From Bacteroidales bacterium (GTDB lineage: Bacteria; Bacteroidota; Bacteroidia; Bacteroidales; UBA932), in NCBI GenBank assembly GCA_017549505.1, contig JAFYUS010000063.1, positions 1-50,545 of the forward strand: a stretch of DNA of 50,545 nucleotides, read 5' to 3'. The notes under the pieces are model-generated. The model did not search any database. It had not been told where the DNA came from and worked only from the letters and a program-made list of their open reading frames with translations. Positions 1-8,281 of the stretch are shown in pieces (position 1 is the first letter of the stretch; the number at the start of each line of letters is the position of its first letter). The translations under genes and the position numbers were made by a program.

Positions 1-63
1 CGTGTCGACAACTTTATCAAATGGTACTTATACTTTAACGATGAAAAGAAAGCAAAGAAATAG
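1..63 (+). CDS. 3' end of an unidentified coding region (partial)
   Basis: The frame is open from the first base and closes at TAG 61-63, giving 20 visible residues that end in a lysine-rich tail (DEKKAKK). The segment holds several aromatic residues (FIKWYLYF). This is too short to assign a family. It runs toward the convergent GH18 gene and is followed immediately by a perfect hairpin at 65-110. It could also be a chance open frame cut by the window edge. Confidence 0.5.
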   Translation, partial: RVDNFIKWYLYFNDEKKAKK

Positions 64-64
64 A

Positions 65-136
65 GACAAAAGTGGTTGGTGAAAGATGTCTTTCACCAAC
101 CACTTTTGTCATGATCACCAACCATTTTTGTCAATT
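65..136. repeat. Perfect hairpin plus a third tandem copy of its arm
   Basis: Positions 65-85 and 90-110 are perfect reverse complements (21 bp) around a 4-nt loop (ATGT). The right arm then recurs: the 22-bp unit at 93-114 is followed head-to-tail by a near copy at 115-136, with one mismatch in the shared core CACCAACCAyTTTTGTC. A terminator alone would need only the hairpin. The additional direct copy suggests a repeat family or protein-binding iterons. It sits between two convergent genes and may also terminate the left gene, although no clear T-run follows. The rest of 64-180 is AT-rich with nothing else recognizable. Confidence 0.75.
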
Positions 137-180
137 ATACCGATTTTAGCTATTATATTGAATATCAATTATTTAATATT

Positions 181-1182
181 CTAGAGAAGTTCGGTAGCGA
201 GAGTTTTCTGAAGGTCGCCGGCTTCATTGTCGCCTTCATAATCCCAATACATGGCACCGAGAAGTCCGTTTGCCTTGAGGTAGTCACATTTGATCTTGAG
301 CGACTTAGGATTATCGAAACCGAGCATGAGGGTTCCTTCTCCGTCTGCAAGATAAGGAGCCTGAGCCTTCTCATCCCACAGGATCACGTATTCTCCCTCC
401 TCCTTGATGTCCTTGTAGTCGCGTCCTCTCATGACAGCGCCGCCTCTTCCATAGAAAGGAACTCCAAGCACGAGCTTTTCAGCAGGTGCACCGGCTTCGA
501 TATGAGCCTTTACAGCTCCGTCTGCGCAGCCCTTTGTGTTTTCTGAAGCATACAGAGCCGCATGGTGGAAAGGAGCATCTGCCATGTCATATGTCATTAT
601 GTTGACAAAGTCAAGGTACTGGATGCATGAATGGAAGTCAATGTACTCTGCATAAGCTGAGCTTGCAAGGGTAAGGAACCTGTCCTCTCCAAGAACAGCA
701 CGAAGATCTCTCATAAGAAGATTGAAGTTCTCCCTGTCGGCTGGAGAAGAAGAAATACCTGCCAGATCGCTTGTAGGATATTCCCAGTCGATATCGATAC
801 CGTCAAGTCCGAATTCCTCCACTGCCTTGAGACAATCCTTGGCAAATGAGAGACGACGCTGATCGTCAGCAGCCATTTCACTGAAACGTCCGCTGCCCCA
901 TCCACCGACAGAGAGCATGACATTAAGTTCAGGATTCACCTTCTTAAGGGCTACAATGGAAGCAAGACGCTCCGGGTTGTCGATCCTGACACCATCGAAT
1001 GTATCATTCACATGACCGAAGGCATAGTTGATATGCGTCATTACGGTCGGATCAGGCATGACACCTGTCCATGAGGTCACGTATGCGATGATCACATGCT
1101 CCTTCTCTGCGGGTGCAGAAGCACACGAGGAGAGGAACAATGCAAGCAGAAGTGACGTAAAAATACTGTATACGTTTTTCAT
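181..1182 (-). CDS. GH18 chitinase-like lipoprotein
   Basis: A 333-residue protein predicted to hydrolyse beta-1,4-GlcNAc linkages. A lipoprotein signal ends at Cys20 (LFLSSC). The GH18 barrel shows the SVGGW strand at about 91-95 and the catalytic DxxDxDxE motif as DGIDIDWE at 127-134, with Glu134 the expected acid/base. The DWEYP form is typical of chitinase-type rather than endoglycosidase-type GH18 enzymes. The MTYD motif and a late MYWDYEGD segment (substrate-site Trp) are also present. No carbohydrate-binding module is visible. It is the last gene of the minus-strand polysaccharide locus, 34 bp downstream of the beta-propeller gene. The start is an ATG. The exact substrate (chitin oligomers, glycans, or other GlcNAc polymers) is not decided by sequence. 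Confidence 0.9.
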   Translation of the reverse strand: MKNVYSIFTSLLLALFLSSCASAPAEKEHVIIAYVTSWTGVMPDPTVMTHINYAFGHVNDTFDGVRIDNPERLASIVALKKVNPELNVMLSVGGWGSGRFSEMAADDQRRLSFAKDCLKAVEEFGLDGIDIDWEYPTSDLAGISSSPADRENFNLLMRDLRAVLGEDRFLTLASSAYAEYIDFHSCIQYLDFVNIMTYDMADAPFHHAALYASENTKGCADGAVKAHIEAGAPAEKLVLGVPFYGRGGAVMRGRDYKDIKEEGEYVILWDEKAQAPYLADGEGTLMLGFDNPKSLKIKCDYLKANGLLGAMYWDYEGDNEAGDLQKTLATELL

Positions 1183-1216
1183 ACTTTTGATTTGTTTAAG
1201 ATTTCAGATAATGCTT

Positions 1217-2056
1217 CTAGAACTGGAATTCAAACTTGTAGATCTTCGGGCTGCTTTCGTCGCTGCCGATCCAGACACAGTTTCTGTCGCGGTCAACGCA
1301 GATCGATTCTGCATTGCTGATGAAGCTGACATCGTATGTTGCAAGAAGTTTACCTGCAGTCGTGCAGATATAGAACTTCTTGTAGTTCGAGTCAACAACC
1401 CAAAGCCAATCACCTACAGGATCGTAGTCAAGACCTGCAATCTCATCTGCAAAACCGGAAAGCGAAATCTTGGAAACCTTGGTACCGTCGAGCTTATATA
1501 CCCAGAGGTTTGCTCCCCACTGAGTACCGACAAAGACAAGATCGTCCTTCCAATATGCAATACCCTCAACTCCACTGTTATTATACTCATTATCAATAGC
1601 CTCCTGCACATAAATGATGCTTGAATGCTTCTGATAGTCCGGAGCGGCTAGCTTATACACCTTCTGAGAGTACTCGATACCGATATAGAGATCATTGGTA
1701 CGAGGATCAAGAGCAATTGCCTCCATATCCGCGTCACGAGTCCATATAGTCTTGACACTCATATCATTAGGATTGATTTCCTTAAGAACACCCTGGTCGC
1801 CGCATGCAAGCAGCGCAGTCTTGTCCTTGTTAAGGCAGATGCCTGAAATTTCCTCGACATTCACGCTATAACGCTTATAAGCACCCATAACCGGCATTTT
1901 GACTGTCGTACCCTGATCGCTTCCATCTTCATTTCCAGCCTCTTCTTCCTTCTCCTCGGCAGCAACCTTATCCTCAAAGTCAGGTACAATGTCTGTTGAT
2001 CCGCAAGCCGAAGCGAGCAGCATCACTACGAGACAAAAATTGAATATAAGTTTCAT
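1217..2056 (-). CDS. SdiA-regulated/YjiK-like beta-propeller lipoprotein
   Basis: A 279-residue protein when started at the ATG at 2056. A longer frame to 2065 would use TTG and is less likely. The signal peptide ends at Cys18 (LLASAC), then comes an acidic Glu/Asp-rich linker. The remainder is a series of blade-like repeats (ISGICL..., MEAIALD..., VEGIAYW..., EIAGLDYD..., AESICVD...), each followed by a hydrophobic beta segment. This pattern matches SdiA-regulated (YjiK) proteins and resembles phytase-like propellers. No catalytic residues can be named. It lies 27 bp after a phosphatase-family gene and two genes after an alkaline phosphatase, so a phosphoester-related or ligand-binding role is possible but is inference only. 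Confidence 0.7.
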   Translation of the reverse strand: MKLIFNFCLVVMLLASACGSTDIVPDFEDKVAAEEKEEEAGNEDGSDQGTTVKMPVMGAYKRYSVNVEEISGICLNKDKTALLACGDQGVLKEINPNDMSVKTIWTRDADMEAIALDPRTNDLYIGIEYSQKVYKLAAPDYQKHSSIIYVQEAIDNEYNNSGVEGIAYWKDDLVFVGTQWGANLWVYKLDGTKVSKISLSGFADEIAGLDYDPVGDWLWVVDSNYKKFYICTTAGKLLATYDVSFISNAESICVDRDRNCVWIGSDESSPKIYKFEFQF

Positions 2057-2083
2057 GTCTGTCAATTTTATTTTAGTCCAGGA

Positions 2084-3244
2084 CTAGTCCACAAGCATCA
2101 GACGGCAGATGTCGTCCAGATCCTTCTGCGAAACGCCTATTTCAAGAAGATATGCCTCTACATTCTCCTTGAAAGTCGGCTTCTTATACCCCTTGATATG
2201 CTTGATTACAGCAACATAGGCGCTTGACTTTGCACGATGATATACGAACTTACCACCGTCGTTGGTGCTGATTCCGTCAGGTGCAAAATAAGTCAGCTCA
2301 TAATCCTTCGAGATATCACCCTCTGAAACGCCGAGAAGTCCAAGAACAAGAGCGGCAAATGTACCTGTCCTGTCTCGTCCGATAGCGCAATGGAAATAGA
2401 CAGGCTTGTTATCTCTCAGACACTGTGCAAGAAACTCAAACGATCCCTTCACGCCATTCTTATAGTTAGTGAGCATCTTCACATAACCGTCGGTAATATC
2501 TGCATTATAAAAGGCAATATCCTTACCGATATAAGACGATGTACTCATACTGCTTGAAGACTTCTCTCTCAAGTCGAGCTCAGCCTTGAGACCGGCGGCA
2601 CGGAATTCAGCCTTACCCGCGCTGTTGACATATCCGTTAATACGCATACCTCTATATATCTTGCGATATGCTACAGTCTTGCCGTCAAGCGTCTTCCAGC
2701 CTCCAAGGTCACGCGAATTGCGGGCCTTGTCTGCAAAGTACACCTGATGGATAGAACCTGCGGTACGGAAAGTACCCTCTGTAACGATATCGCCCGAGGT
2801 AGTGATGACCTTATAGTTATAACGCAACTTCGGAACAAGATTGAGAAGCTCCTGGCTTGTCGCACCGGCACCAAGAGAATATTCCCTGCTCCATTCCTTA
2901 TCCCATACGGTCAGGAGAAGCTTCTTGTCGGGGAACTTATTCTCCCACTCCAATGTGACTGTAGGCGGGATATCAGCCTCACCGGGACCACCACCATCAT
3001 AATCCAAGATCGACGTATAGTTGTAGTCATTGTCCCTATACTTCACCTCCTGCATGAAGGCCTGCACATATTCATTTGTCACCCAATACAAAGGATCATC
3101 GATATCATCCTCGATGTAATAGGATTCTGTATCAACTACTTCTTCTTCAGGAGCCGCTTCCGGAGGTGCGATTGTGCCCGGTCCCTCTTTTGATTCACAT
3201 CCAAAGAGGAACGCAAGCAGCATGAATAAAAATAAACGTTTCAT
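2084..3244 (-). CDS. Tyrosine/dual-specificity phosphatase-like lipoprotein
   Basis: A 386-residue protein with a lipoprotein signal ending at Cys16 (LFGC) and an acidic +2 residue (CES). Residues about 90-165 look like an Ig/fibronectin-type beta domain. The C-terminal half carries the RNSRDLGGW motif (175-183) and the CX5R active site HCAIGRDRTG with Cys286 and Arg292. Both are hallmarks of the Y_phosphatase3 family, which hydrolyses phosphate esters on proteins or sugars. Its ATG lies only 4 nt after the stop of the alkaline phosphatase gene, so the two are probably translationally coupled. An extracytoplasmic CX5R phosphatase inside a glycan locus suggests dephosphorylation of a phosphorylated glycan or other phosphoester; the substrate is not shown by sequence. 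Confidence 0.82.
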   Translation of the reverse strand: MKRLFLFMLLAFLFGCESKEGPGTIAPPEAAPEEEVVDTESYYIEDDIDDPLYWVTNEYVQAFMQEVKYRDNDYNYTSILDYDGGGPGEADIPPTVTLEWENKFPDKKLLLTVWDKEWSREYSLGAGATSQELLNLVPKLRYNYKVITTSGDIVTEGTFRTAGSIHQVYFADKARNSRDLGGWKTLDGKTVAYRKIYRGMRINGYVNSAGKAEFRAAGLKAELDLREKSSSSMSTSSYIGKDIAFYNADITDGYVKMLTNYKNGVKGSFEFLAQCLRDNKPVYFHCAIGRDRTGTFAALVLGLLGVSEGDISKDYELTYFAPDGISTNDGGKFVYHRAKSSAYVAVIKHIKGYKKPTFKENVEAYLLEIGVSQKDLDDICRLMLVD

Positions 3245-3248
3245 ATGA

Positions 3249-4421
3249 TTACTTCTTCATCAAGGCTTCAATCTTCTTAGGCACATCGGTATTCTTCATA
3301 AGACCGGCAAAGTTCTCTGCTCCCGGTCCGTATGCGAAGATAGGAACAACTGTTCCTGTATGGCCTGAAGTGCTGAAATTGAGCTTTACAGGACCTTCAT
3401 TACCTGGCTTATGGCCGTTGTAGTAAACACCTGTTCCACCGGTCTCATGGTCAGCAGTAACGACGAGAAGTGTCTCAGGATTATTGTTCACATAGTCGAT
3501 CATATTCTGAAGAGTACGGTTGAACTCCTTCATCTCGACGATCATACCGTCTGAATCGTTGTTATGGCCATATCCGTCGATGATTGCGCTCTCGATCATA
3601 AGGAAGAAACCGTCCTTGTTGTTGCGTGAGAGGATATCAAGGGCCTTTACTGTAGCCTTCTCAAGGTAAACTGTAGGCTCAGAAAGATGGGTTGTATTTA
3701 CATCTTCATTGAGTGATGCGAGCTGAGCTGCAAGGCATACTTCCTGGCCTTCTGCTGCACTTGCTGTACCGTTGTTCTCCTCTCTTCTATGGAGGTCATA
3801 GAGAGGAAGGATACCTACGAACTTCTCTGAATCTGTACCAAGCACAGTCTCCCAGTTAAGGAAAACATCATAACCCTTCTCGATAAGAGTTGCTGTAAGG
3901 TCGAGAGAGTCAGGACGGGCGATGAAATGGTCAAGACCGCCACCGATAGCCACGTCAACATTGCTTTCTGTAAACTGCTTTGCGATATCGAATACCATCT
4001 TACGGCTTGTCACACCAGCATAGAAAGAAGCAGGAGTAGCTTCTGTAAGAGTTGTGTTTACTACAATACCTGTCTTCTTGCCCATCTCCTGAGCCTTGCG
4101 AAGAACGCTTGTAAGCTGATTCCCTTCAGGATCTGCGCCCACAAAACCATTATTAGTACGTGTGCCTGTAGCAAGAGCGGTACCGCCGGCAGCCGAGTCA
4201 GTCACATAGTTGTTCGCCGAACATGTCTCCGAAAGTCCGATTACAGGAGCCTGTTCGAAACCTGTCACCTCGTCCTCAGAAAGAAGAAGTGATGTAACTG
4301 CACCGAATCCCATACCGTCACCGATAAGATAGATCACATTCTTGACCTTTGGCTCATTGCAGCATGAAGTCGCAAGCACGAGTGCGAGCATTGCAACTGA
4401 AAATAAAGAAGTCTTTCTCAT
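3249..4421 (-). CDS. Alkaline phosphatase, lipoprotein (copy 1)
   Basis: A 390-residue PhoA-family phosphomonoesterase. The signal ends at Cys20 (LATSC). Metal site residue Asp35 lies in GDGMG and the nucleophile Ser76 in VTDSAAGG. Further metal ligands are seen in MIESAIIDGYGH (275-286), TADHETGG (322-329) and the SGHTG histidine near 353. Length is normal for the family. It is distinct from the second copy at 16510: this one has a lipid anchor and DHETGG, the other a cleavable signal and DHATGG. The gene sits downstream of a terminator-like hairpin at 4453-4480 and a TAnnTTTG box at 4480-4487, so it may be transcribed partly apart from susCD. Likely role: release of phosphate from the target glycan or its fragments. 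Confidence 0.9.
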   Translation of the reverse strand: MRKTSLFSVAMLALVLATSCCNEPKVKNVIYLIGDGMGFGAVTSLLLSEDEVTGFEQAPVIGLSETCSANNYVTDSAAGGTALATGTRTNNGFVGADPEGNQLTSVLRKAQEMGKKTGIVVNTTLTEATPASFYAGVTSRKMVFDIAKQFTESNVDVAIGGGLDHFIARPDSLDLTATLIEKGYDVFLNWETVLGTDSEKFVGILPLYDLHRREENNGTASAAEGQEVCLAAQLASLNEDVNTTHLSEPTVYLEKATVKALDILSRNNKDGFFLMIESAIIDGYGHNNDSDGMIVEMKEFNRTLQNMIDYVNNNPETLLVVTADHETGGTGVYYNGHKPGNEGPVKLNFSTSGHTGTVVPIFAYGPGAENFAGLMKNTDVPKKIEALMKK

Positions 4422-4452
4422 GAGTTAGTCATTTATCTGTTTTTAAAGAAAA

Positions 4453-4480
4453 GCGGCAACCGGCAGAGGCCGGCTACCGC
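4453..4480 (-). terminator. Hairpin terminator after the fimbrillin-like gene
   Basis: On the minus strand an 11-bp stem (4480-4470 with 4463-4453, two G-U pairs) closes a 6-nt loop and is followed by a T-rich run (CTTTTCTTT). It lies 41 bp beyond the stop of the fimbrillin-like gene and would reduce read-through from susCD into the phosphatase genes. Confidence 0.65.
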
Positions 4481-4487
4481 AAAGATA
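4480..4487 (-). promoter_or_regulatory. Candidate -7 box (TATCTTTG) for the phosphatase/GH18 segment
   Basis: TATCTTTG on the minus strand fits TAnnTTTG. No TTG at 19-20 bp upstream is present. The box abuts the first arm of the terminator hairpin, so a transcript starting here would begin inside that arm and could not form it. Confidence 0.4.
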
Positions 4488-4521
4488 AATATATTATTAC
4501 AAACTAACCGGTTCAGGTTGA

Positions 4522-6375
4522 TTAGTTGACTGAGTCTACCTCGCAACGGATTGCCATTGCAGAACCCTTAGAATCGTATGATGTGCTCTTGCTGCTGATC
4601 TTGCTGTACTTAGCTACGCAGTAGTAACCGATCTCCTCATCTCTGATCTGGTGAGTTGAAGACCAGTAGAAACCATTATCAGCATCGCTTGAGCGGCTGC
4701 TGCTTGAATATTTCCAATATCCAGTGTATGGGAACCAGAAACCATTCGCTGTAATACCCTTATTGACATCATCAGCTTCTGCACCTTCTCCAAGGTCAGC
4801 AAAAAGAACCTGGCTTGAAGCGAATGACATAACCTTATATCCTGCTGGGCATGGGTCATAGATAGTCTTGGTTTCACCCCAAAGTCCAGCCTCTACAGTA
4901 AGGTCATCTGCCCAATGTCTATATCCATTATCCGGTGTATTTCCATAAAGGAATACTGTTGGATTAGCAATACCATACTCGATTGGCCAGTTTGTACCCT
5001 CAGCACTTCTTTCAACAGTAGTTGTTACGTCTGCCGGATAAGAAGTCATTGCAGTACCGGTATGAGTTCCGTCAAGACCCATTACAGGAGCGATACGGCC
5101 CCACTGCCAGAGAAGACCATAGTTAAGACCTGGCTTAGCCTTATCAGTTGTAAGGGCACCAAGGTTACGGTCCATGAACTGGTAACCGTCAACTTCGATA
5201 GTTCCGATCTTCTCCTCAACGAACCAGAGCATCCAGCTCCAGATGATAGTACCCTCAGCGTTCTTTACAGATACGAGAGCGTTACCGGCATGGAATGGAT
5301 CAGCAGCCTCAAAAACTACATAACCGTCCTCAAGAGCAACTGACTTTACAAGCGAGTTCTGAGTGACAGTCTCACTGTTACACCAAGTCTCCCAAGTAAC
5401 CTCAACAGATGCAGCGTCAAGACGTGCAGCACTGTCGTTACCCTTTACAGTCTCGAACTTATACTTACCTACTGCCTGAATCTGGTATGTGTTAGCATAT
5501 CCCTGAGCAGAGTTAAGGTTTACAGTCTGAGCTACAGGAACAACGTTCTGAGTCTCCATTGCAACTGTCTTACCAGCCTCTACAGTAAGGTTAGGGATAT
5601 TGATGTTTGCAAGAGGTGAGTTGTTTACGTCATAAAGAACCATCACACCACCTGTCTTGAAAGCACCTGCAGGAACCTCAACAGTGAAGTCAATTGCAGT
5701 TTCACCAAGCTCTACCTTCTCAGCAAGAACCATAGTAACCATGTTCTTTGAAGCAGCAGAGTTCTTGATAGCGAACTTTGTAGTCTTAGGGTTGTAAGTA
5801 ACGTTACCGTTAAGGATAGCCTTTGCATCATTGTCAGTAACCTCAACTTTAGCTACACCACCCTTACCTGTGAGAGGAATCTTCACAGCACCTGCAGCGC
5901 TCTTGAAAGTAAGGTTGGATGCATTCTCAGCATAAGCGAATACAGGAGCTGCCGCAGCCTGCTCTGCTTCCATTGTGTAAGCAAAAGTATTGTGCTGAGC
6001 GAAAGTCATGTCCTCATTGTAAGGATATGTTGCAAAATATCCTGTTGCATTGTCAGCAACTGCGCTTGCAGAAGGCACGAAAGTACCTGTCGCTGTGCCT
6101 GCACCTGCAGAAAGCACATATTTAGCAGCAACGTCAGCACCGTCAACGATAGCATATACGAGGATAGCGTCACCCTCTGCCCATACTGTCTTTACAGGAG
6201 AATTCTCGAGAGCAGCAGTGATAGTATCTACTGTACCACCTGTTGTCTCTCCACCTGGCTTCTGTTCCTCATTGCCGGTGTTTTCCTTGTTCTCTTCCTT
6301 TACAGGGTCCTTCTCACAAGACCATGAAAGCGTAAGAGCTGTCGCAATAGCGAGCATTGTAAACAATCTTTTCAT
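4522..6375 (-). CDS. Surface lipoprotein: fimbrillin-like domains plus C-terminal FISUMP domain
   Basis: A 617-residue protein in the position where SusE/SGBP glycan-binding lipoproteins usually lie, 45 bp after susD. The lipoprotein signal ends at Cys20 (LSWSC) and continues CEKDPVKEE, an acidic start compatible with surface export. Residues about 50-265 resemble Mfa/FimA-type fimbrillin domains (AEGDAILVYA, GYFATYPYN, and a VEVPAGAFKTGG strand). A second beta domain spans about 270-390. The C-terminal region (about 395-617) shows FISUMP features: FMDRNLGAL, LLWQWGR, YDPCPAGYKV, NGFYWSST and a final AIRCE. No enzyme motif is visible. Likely role is cell-surface glycan binding or adhesion for the adjacent SusCD transporter; the binding role is inferred from position. 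Confidence 0.75.
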   Translation of the reverse strand: MKRLFTMLAIATALTLSWSCEKDPVKEENKENTGNEEQKPGGETTGGTVDTITAALENSPVKTVWAEGDAILVYAIVDGADVAAKYVLSAGAGTATGTFVPSASAVADNATGYFATYPYNEDMTFAQHNTFAYTMEAEQAAAAPVFAYAENASNLTFKSAAGAVKIPLTGKGGVAKVEVTDNDAKAILNGNVTYNPKTTKFAIKNSAASKNMVTMVLAEKVELGETAIDFTVEVPAGAFKTGGVMVLYDVNNSPLANINIPNLTVEAGKTVAMETQNVVPVAQTVNLNSAQGYANTYQIQAVGKYKFETVKGNDSAARLDAASVEVTWETWCNSETVTQNSLVKSVALEDGYVVFEAADPFHAGNALVSVKNAEGTIIWSWMLWFVEEKIGTIEVDGYQFMDRNLGALTTDKAKPGLNYGLLWQWGRIAPVMGLDGTHTGTAMTSYPADVTTTVERSAEGTNWPIEYGIANPTVFLYGNTPDNGYRHWADDLTVEAGLWGETKTIYDPCPAGYKVMSFASSQVLFADLGEGAEADDVNKGITANGFWFPYTGYWKYSSSSRSSDADNGFYWSSTHQIRDEEIGYYCVAKYSKISSKSTSYDSKGSAMAIRCEVDSVN

Positions 6376-6420
6376 TTCTTTTTGGTTTTATGTGTTTAAT
6401 TAGTGTGTAAAATCTTTCGA

Positions 6421-8277
6421 TTACCAGTTTACAGTCTGAGTAAGGGTATATCCTCTCATCTTGTAATCGTCGATCTGCTGCTGACCGATAGGTCTCATGT
6501 ATGAACGGTCGAAGAATGTCTCTCTGTTCACAGCGTTGCGCACGCAGTAGAATCCTTCCATCTCCTCAGGGTTGTTGCCTCTGTATGTGAAGATGTTACC
6601 GTCAGCATCCTGAACCTTGAGGACGTTGATCTTATCCTTCATGAATGTAGGTTCCTCAACAGCGAAGTTCACCCATGGTCCGAGATACTTGTCAGGATTT
6701 GTATCATAGTCCATATAGTCGAGCTTGTACCAGCGACGGAGGTCCTTGATACGGTTTCCTTCGTGGAAGAGCTCCATACGACGCTCACGACGGATCTCCC
6801 ACATGAGGGCGCTTACGTCACCGTCACGGTCTGGGTCGTCAGGAATTGCATTAAGATAGAGAGGAGCAGTCTTCTTTACACCGTACTTGGTTGCGTCAGC
6901 GTTAAGAGGACGATTACGGATAGCATTGATAGATGCATCGATATCGTCCTGGCTTACTGTACCGTGTCCCATCTCAGCGAGAACAGCCTTAGCCTCGATC
7001 CAGTTGAGGACAACCTCACCAAGACGCATGATAGGAGCGTCGTTGACGTTGAACATACCGTTCCAGTCAGGGTGCTTCTGGTTTGTCTCGAAATAGTAAT
7101 CAAGAGCCTCTCTTGCAGCGAACTTGTTGCAATAGATCATTGAAGAAGAGTGCTTGCTTACTCTGTGATAGAATGAATCGAAGAAACGTGGGTCACGTGT
7201 CAAAGAGAGATTAGCCATGGTGAGTGCAGTAGGATCGTCTGGATCAGCTACTGAAGACAGCTTCATAGGCTTACCGTCATTACAGTTGAATGCCTTGATG
7301 AACTCAAGGTTTACACCTGTCTGGCTTTCGCTACCACCTGTGTATGAACCGATGCAGTGGGTGATGCTGAGACCTGCGTCATAGTGACGGTACATGAGAA
7401 CCTCTGGGTTGCCCTTAAGGTCTGTAGATGCGAAGAGAGACTTGTAGTCGCTTTCGAATTTGTACTTCTTGCTCTGGATTACAAGGTCACCAGCCTCGAC
7501 AGCCATCTCGAGATACTTCTTTGCGTGCTCGTCATCGCAGAAATCCTCATACTGCTGTGCATGGTAGTACTGCCATGTACCTTCGTTGAGCATCATGCGT
7601 GAGATGAAACCTGCTGCAACGTATCTGTTGAGAGTGTTCTCACCGTCGTCTGTACGCATGTTGTCGAGGATGTAACGACACATGTCATATACCTTATCCA
7701 TAACGAACTGACGGTCATCACGGTCCTTGTACATTGTATCAGGATCGTCGTCACGAACAGTTGTCTCGAAATAAGGAACAGCACCGAATACGTTCACGAG
7801 GTCATAGTACTCATAAGCCTTGAAGAAGTATGCAACTGAAAGCCAGTGAGCATATTCCTCTTCTGTAAGGTTCTCCTTACCGTAAGTGGTCACGCGGTCG
7901 ATGAAGATGTTGGCCTTACGTACGCGGCCGAATCCCCATGATGGTCCATACCACTCTGAAGAGCAGCTGCGGCTCTCCGAGCTTGAACCTGAAGATGAAG
8001 GCACCTTGTTTGTGAAGGCGCTCTGCTTGCCCTCTGATACGAAGTCATCAGAGAAACCTGTACCACCGCGGACAGGAGCATAAGCCTGATCCCAGCCTAC
8101 GCCGTATCCCTCGAAATACGACGGATAGAAGCCGTTGGCAAAAAGCCTGAAGTCAGCCTCATTTCTCCAGTAGCCGTTGTCCACGACTTTGGTAAGGGTC
8201 GGCCTGTCAAGCAGATCGCTGCACGAGCAAGCCAGTACGAGGGCGAGGGTGAAATATAATATCTTTTTCATAATCAT
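6421..8277 (-). CDS. susD: SusD/RagB family nutrient-binding lipoprotein
   Basis: A 618-residue outer-membrane-anchored glycan-binding partner of SusC. The signal peptide ends in ACSC, with Cys19 followed by SDLLDRP, the usual SusD start. TPR-like helices are seen through the sequence (YFFKAYEYYDLVNVFGAVPYF, then RYVAAGFISRMMLNEG). The C-terminal SusD region has LGEVVLNWIEAKA, IRRERRMELFHEGNR and DLRRW, the strongest family signature. The ATG at 8277 lies 4 bp after the susC stop; an in-frame ATG at 8271 is an alternative start (MKKILYF). Together with SusC it should form the lidded transporter that captures oligosaccharides released by the locus enzymes. Confidence 0.95.
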   Translation of the reverse strand: MIMKKILYFTLALVLACSCSDLLDRPTLTKVVDNGYWRNEADFRLFANGFYPSYFEGYGVGWDQAYAPVRGGTGFSDDFVSEGKQSAFTNKVPSSSGSSSESRSCSSEWYGPSWGFGRVRKANIFIDRVTTYGKENLTEEEYAHWLSVAYFFKAYEYYDLVNVFGAVPYFETTVRDDDPDTMYKDRDDRQFVMDKVYDMCRYILDNMRTDDGENTLNRYVAAGFISRMMLNEGTWQYYHAQQYEDFCDDEHAKKYLEMAVEAGDLVIQSKKYKFESDYKSLFASTDLKGNPEVLMYRHYDAGLSITHCIGSYTGGSESQTGVNLEFIKAFNCNDGKPMKLSSVADPDDPTALTMANLSLTRDPRFFDSFYHRVSKHSSSMIYCNKFAAREALDYYFETNQKHPDWNGMFNVNDAPIMRLGEVVLNWIEAKAVLAEMGHGTVSQDDIDASINAIRNRPLNADATKYGVKKTAPLYLNAIPDDPDRDGDVSALMWEIRRERRMELFHEGNRIKDLRRWYKLDYMDYDTNPDKYLGPWVNFAVEEPTFMKDKINVLKVQDADGNIFTYRGNNPEEMEGFYCVRNAVNRETFFDRSYMRPIGQQQIDDYKMRGYTLTQTVNW

Positions 8278-8281
8278 GTTT

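Noticed and set aside
1028-1624. 198-codon plus-strand frame across the GH18/propeller junction
   Set aside because: Crosses the ends of two well-supported minus-strand genes and has no domain.
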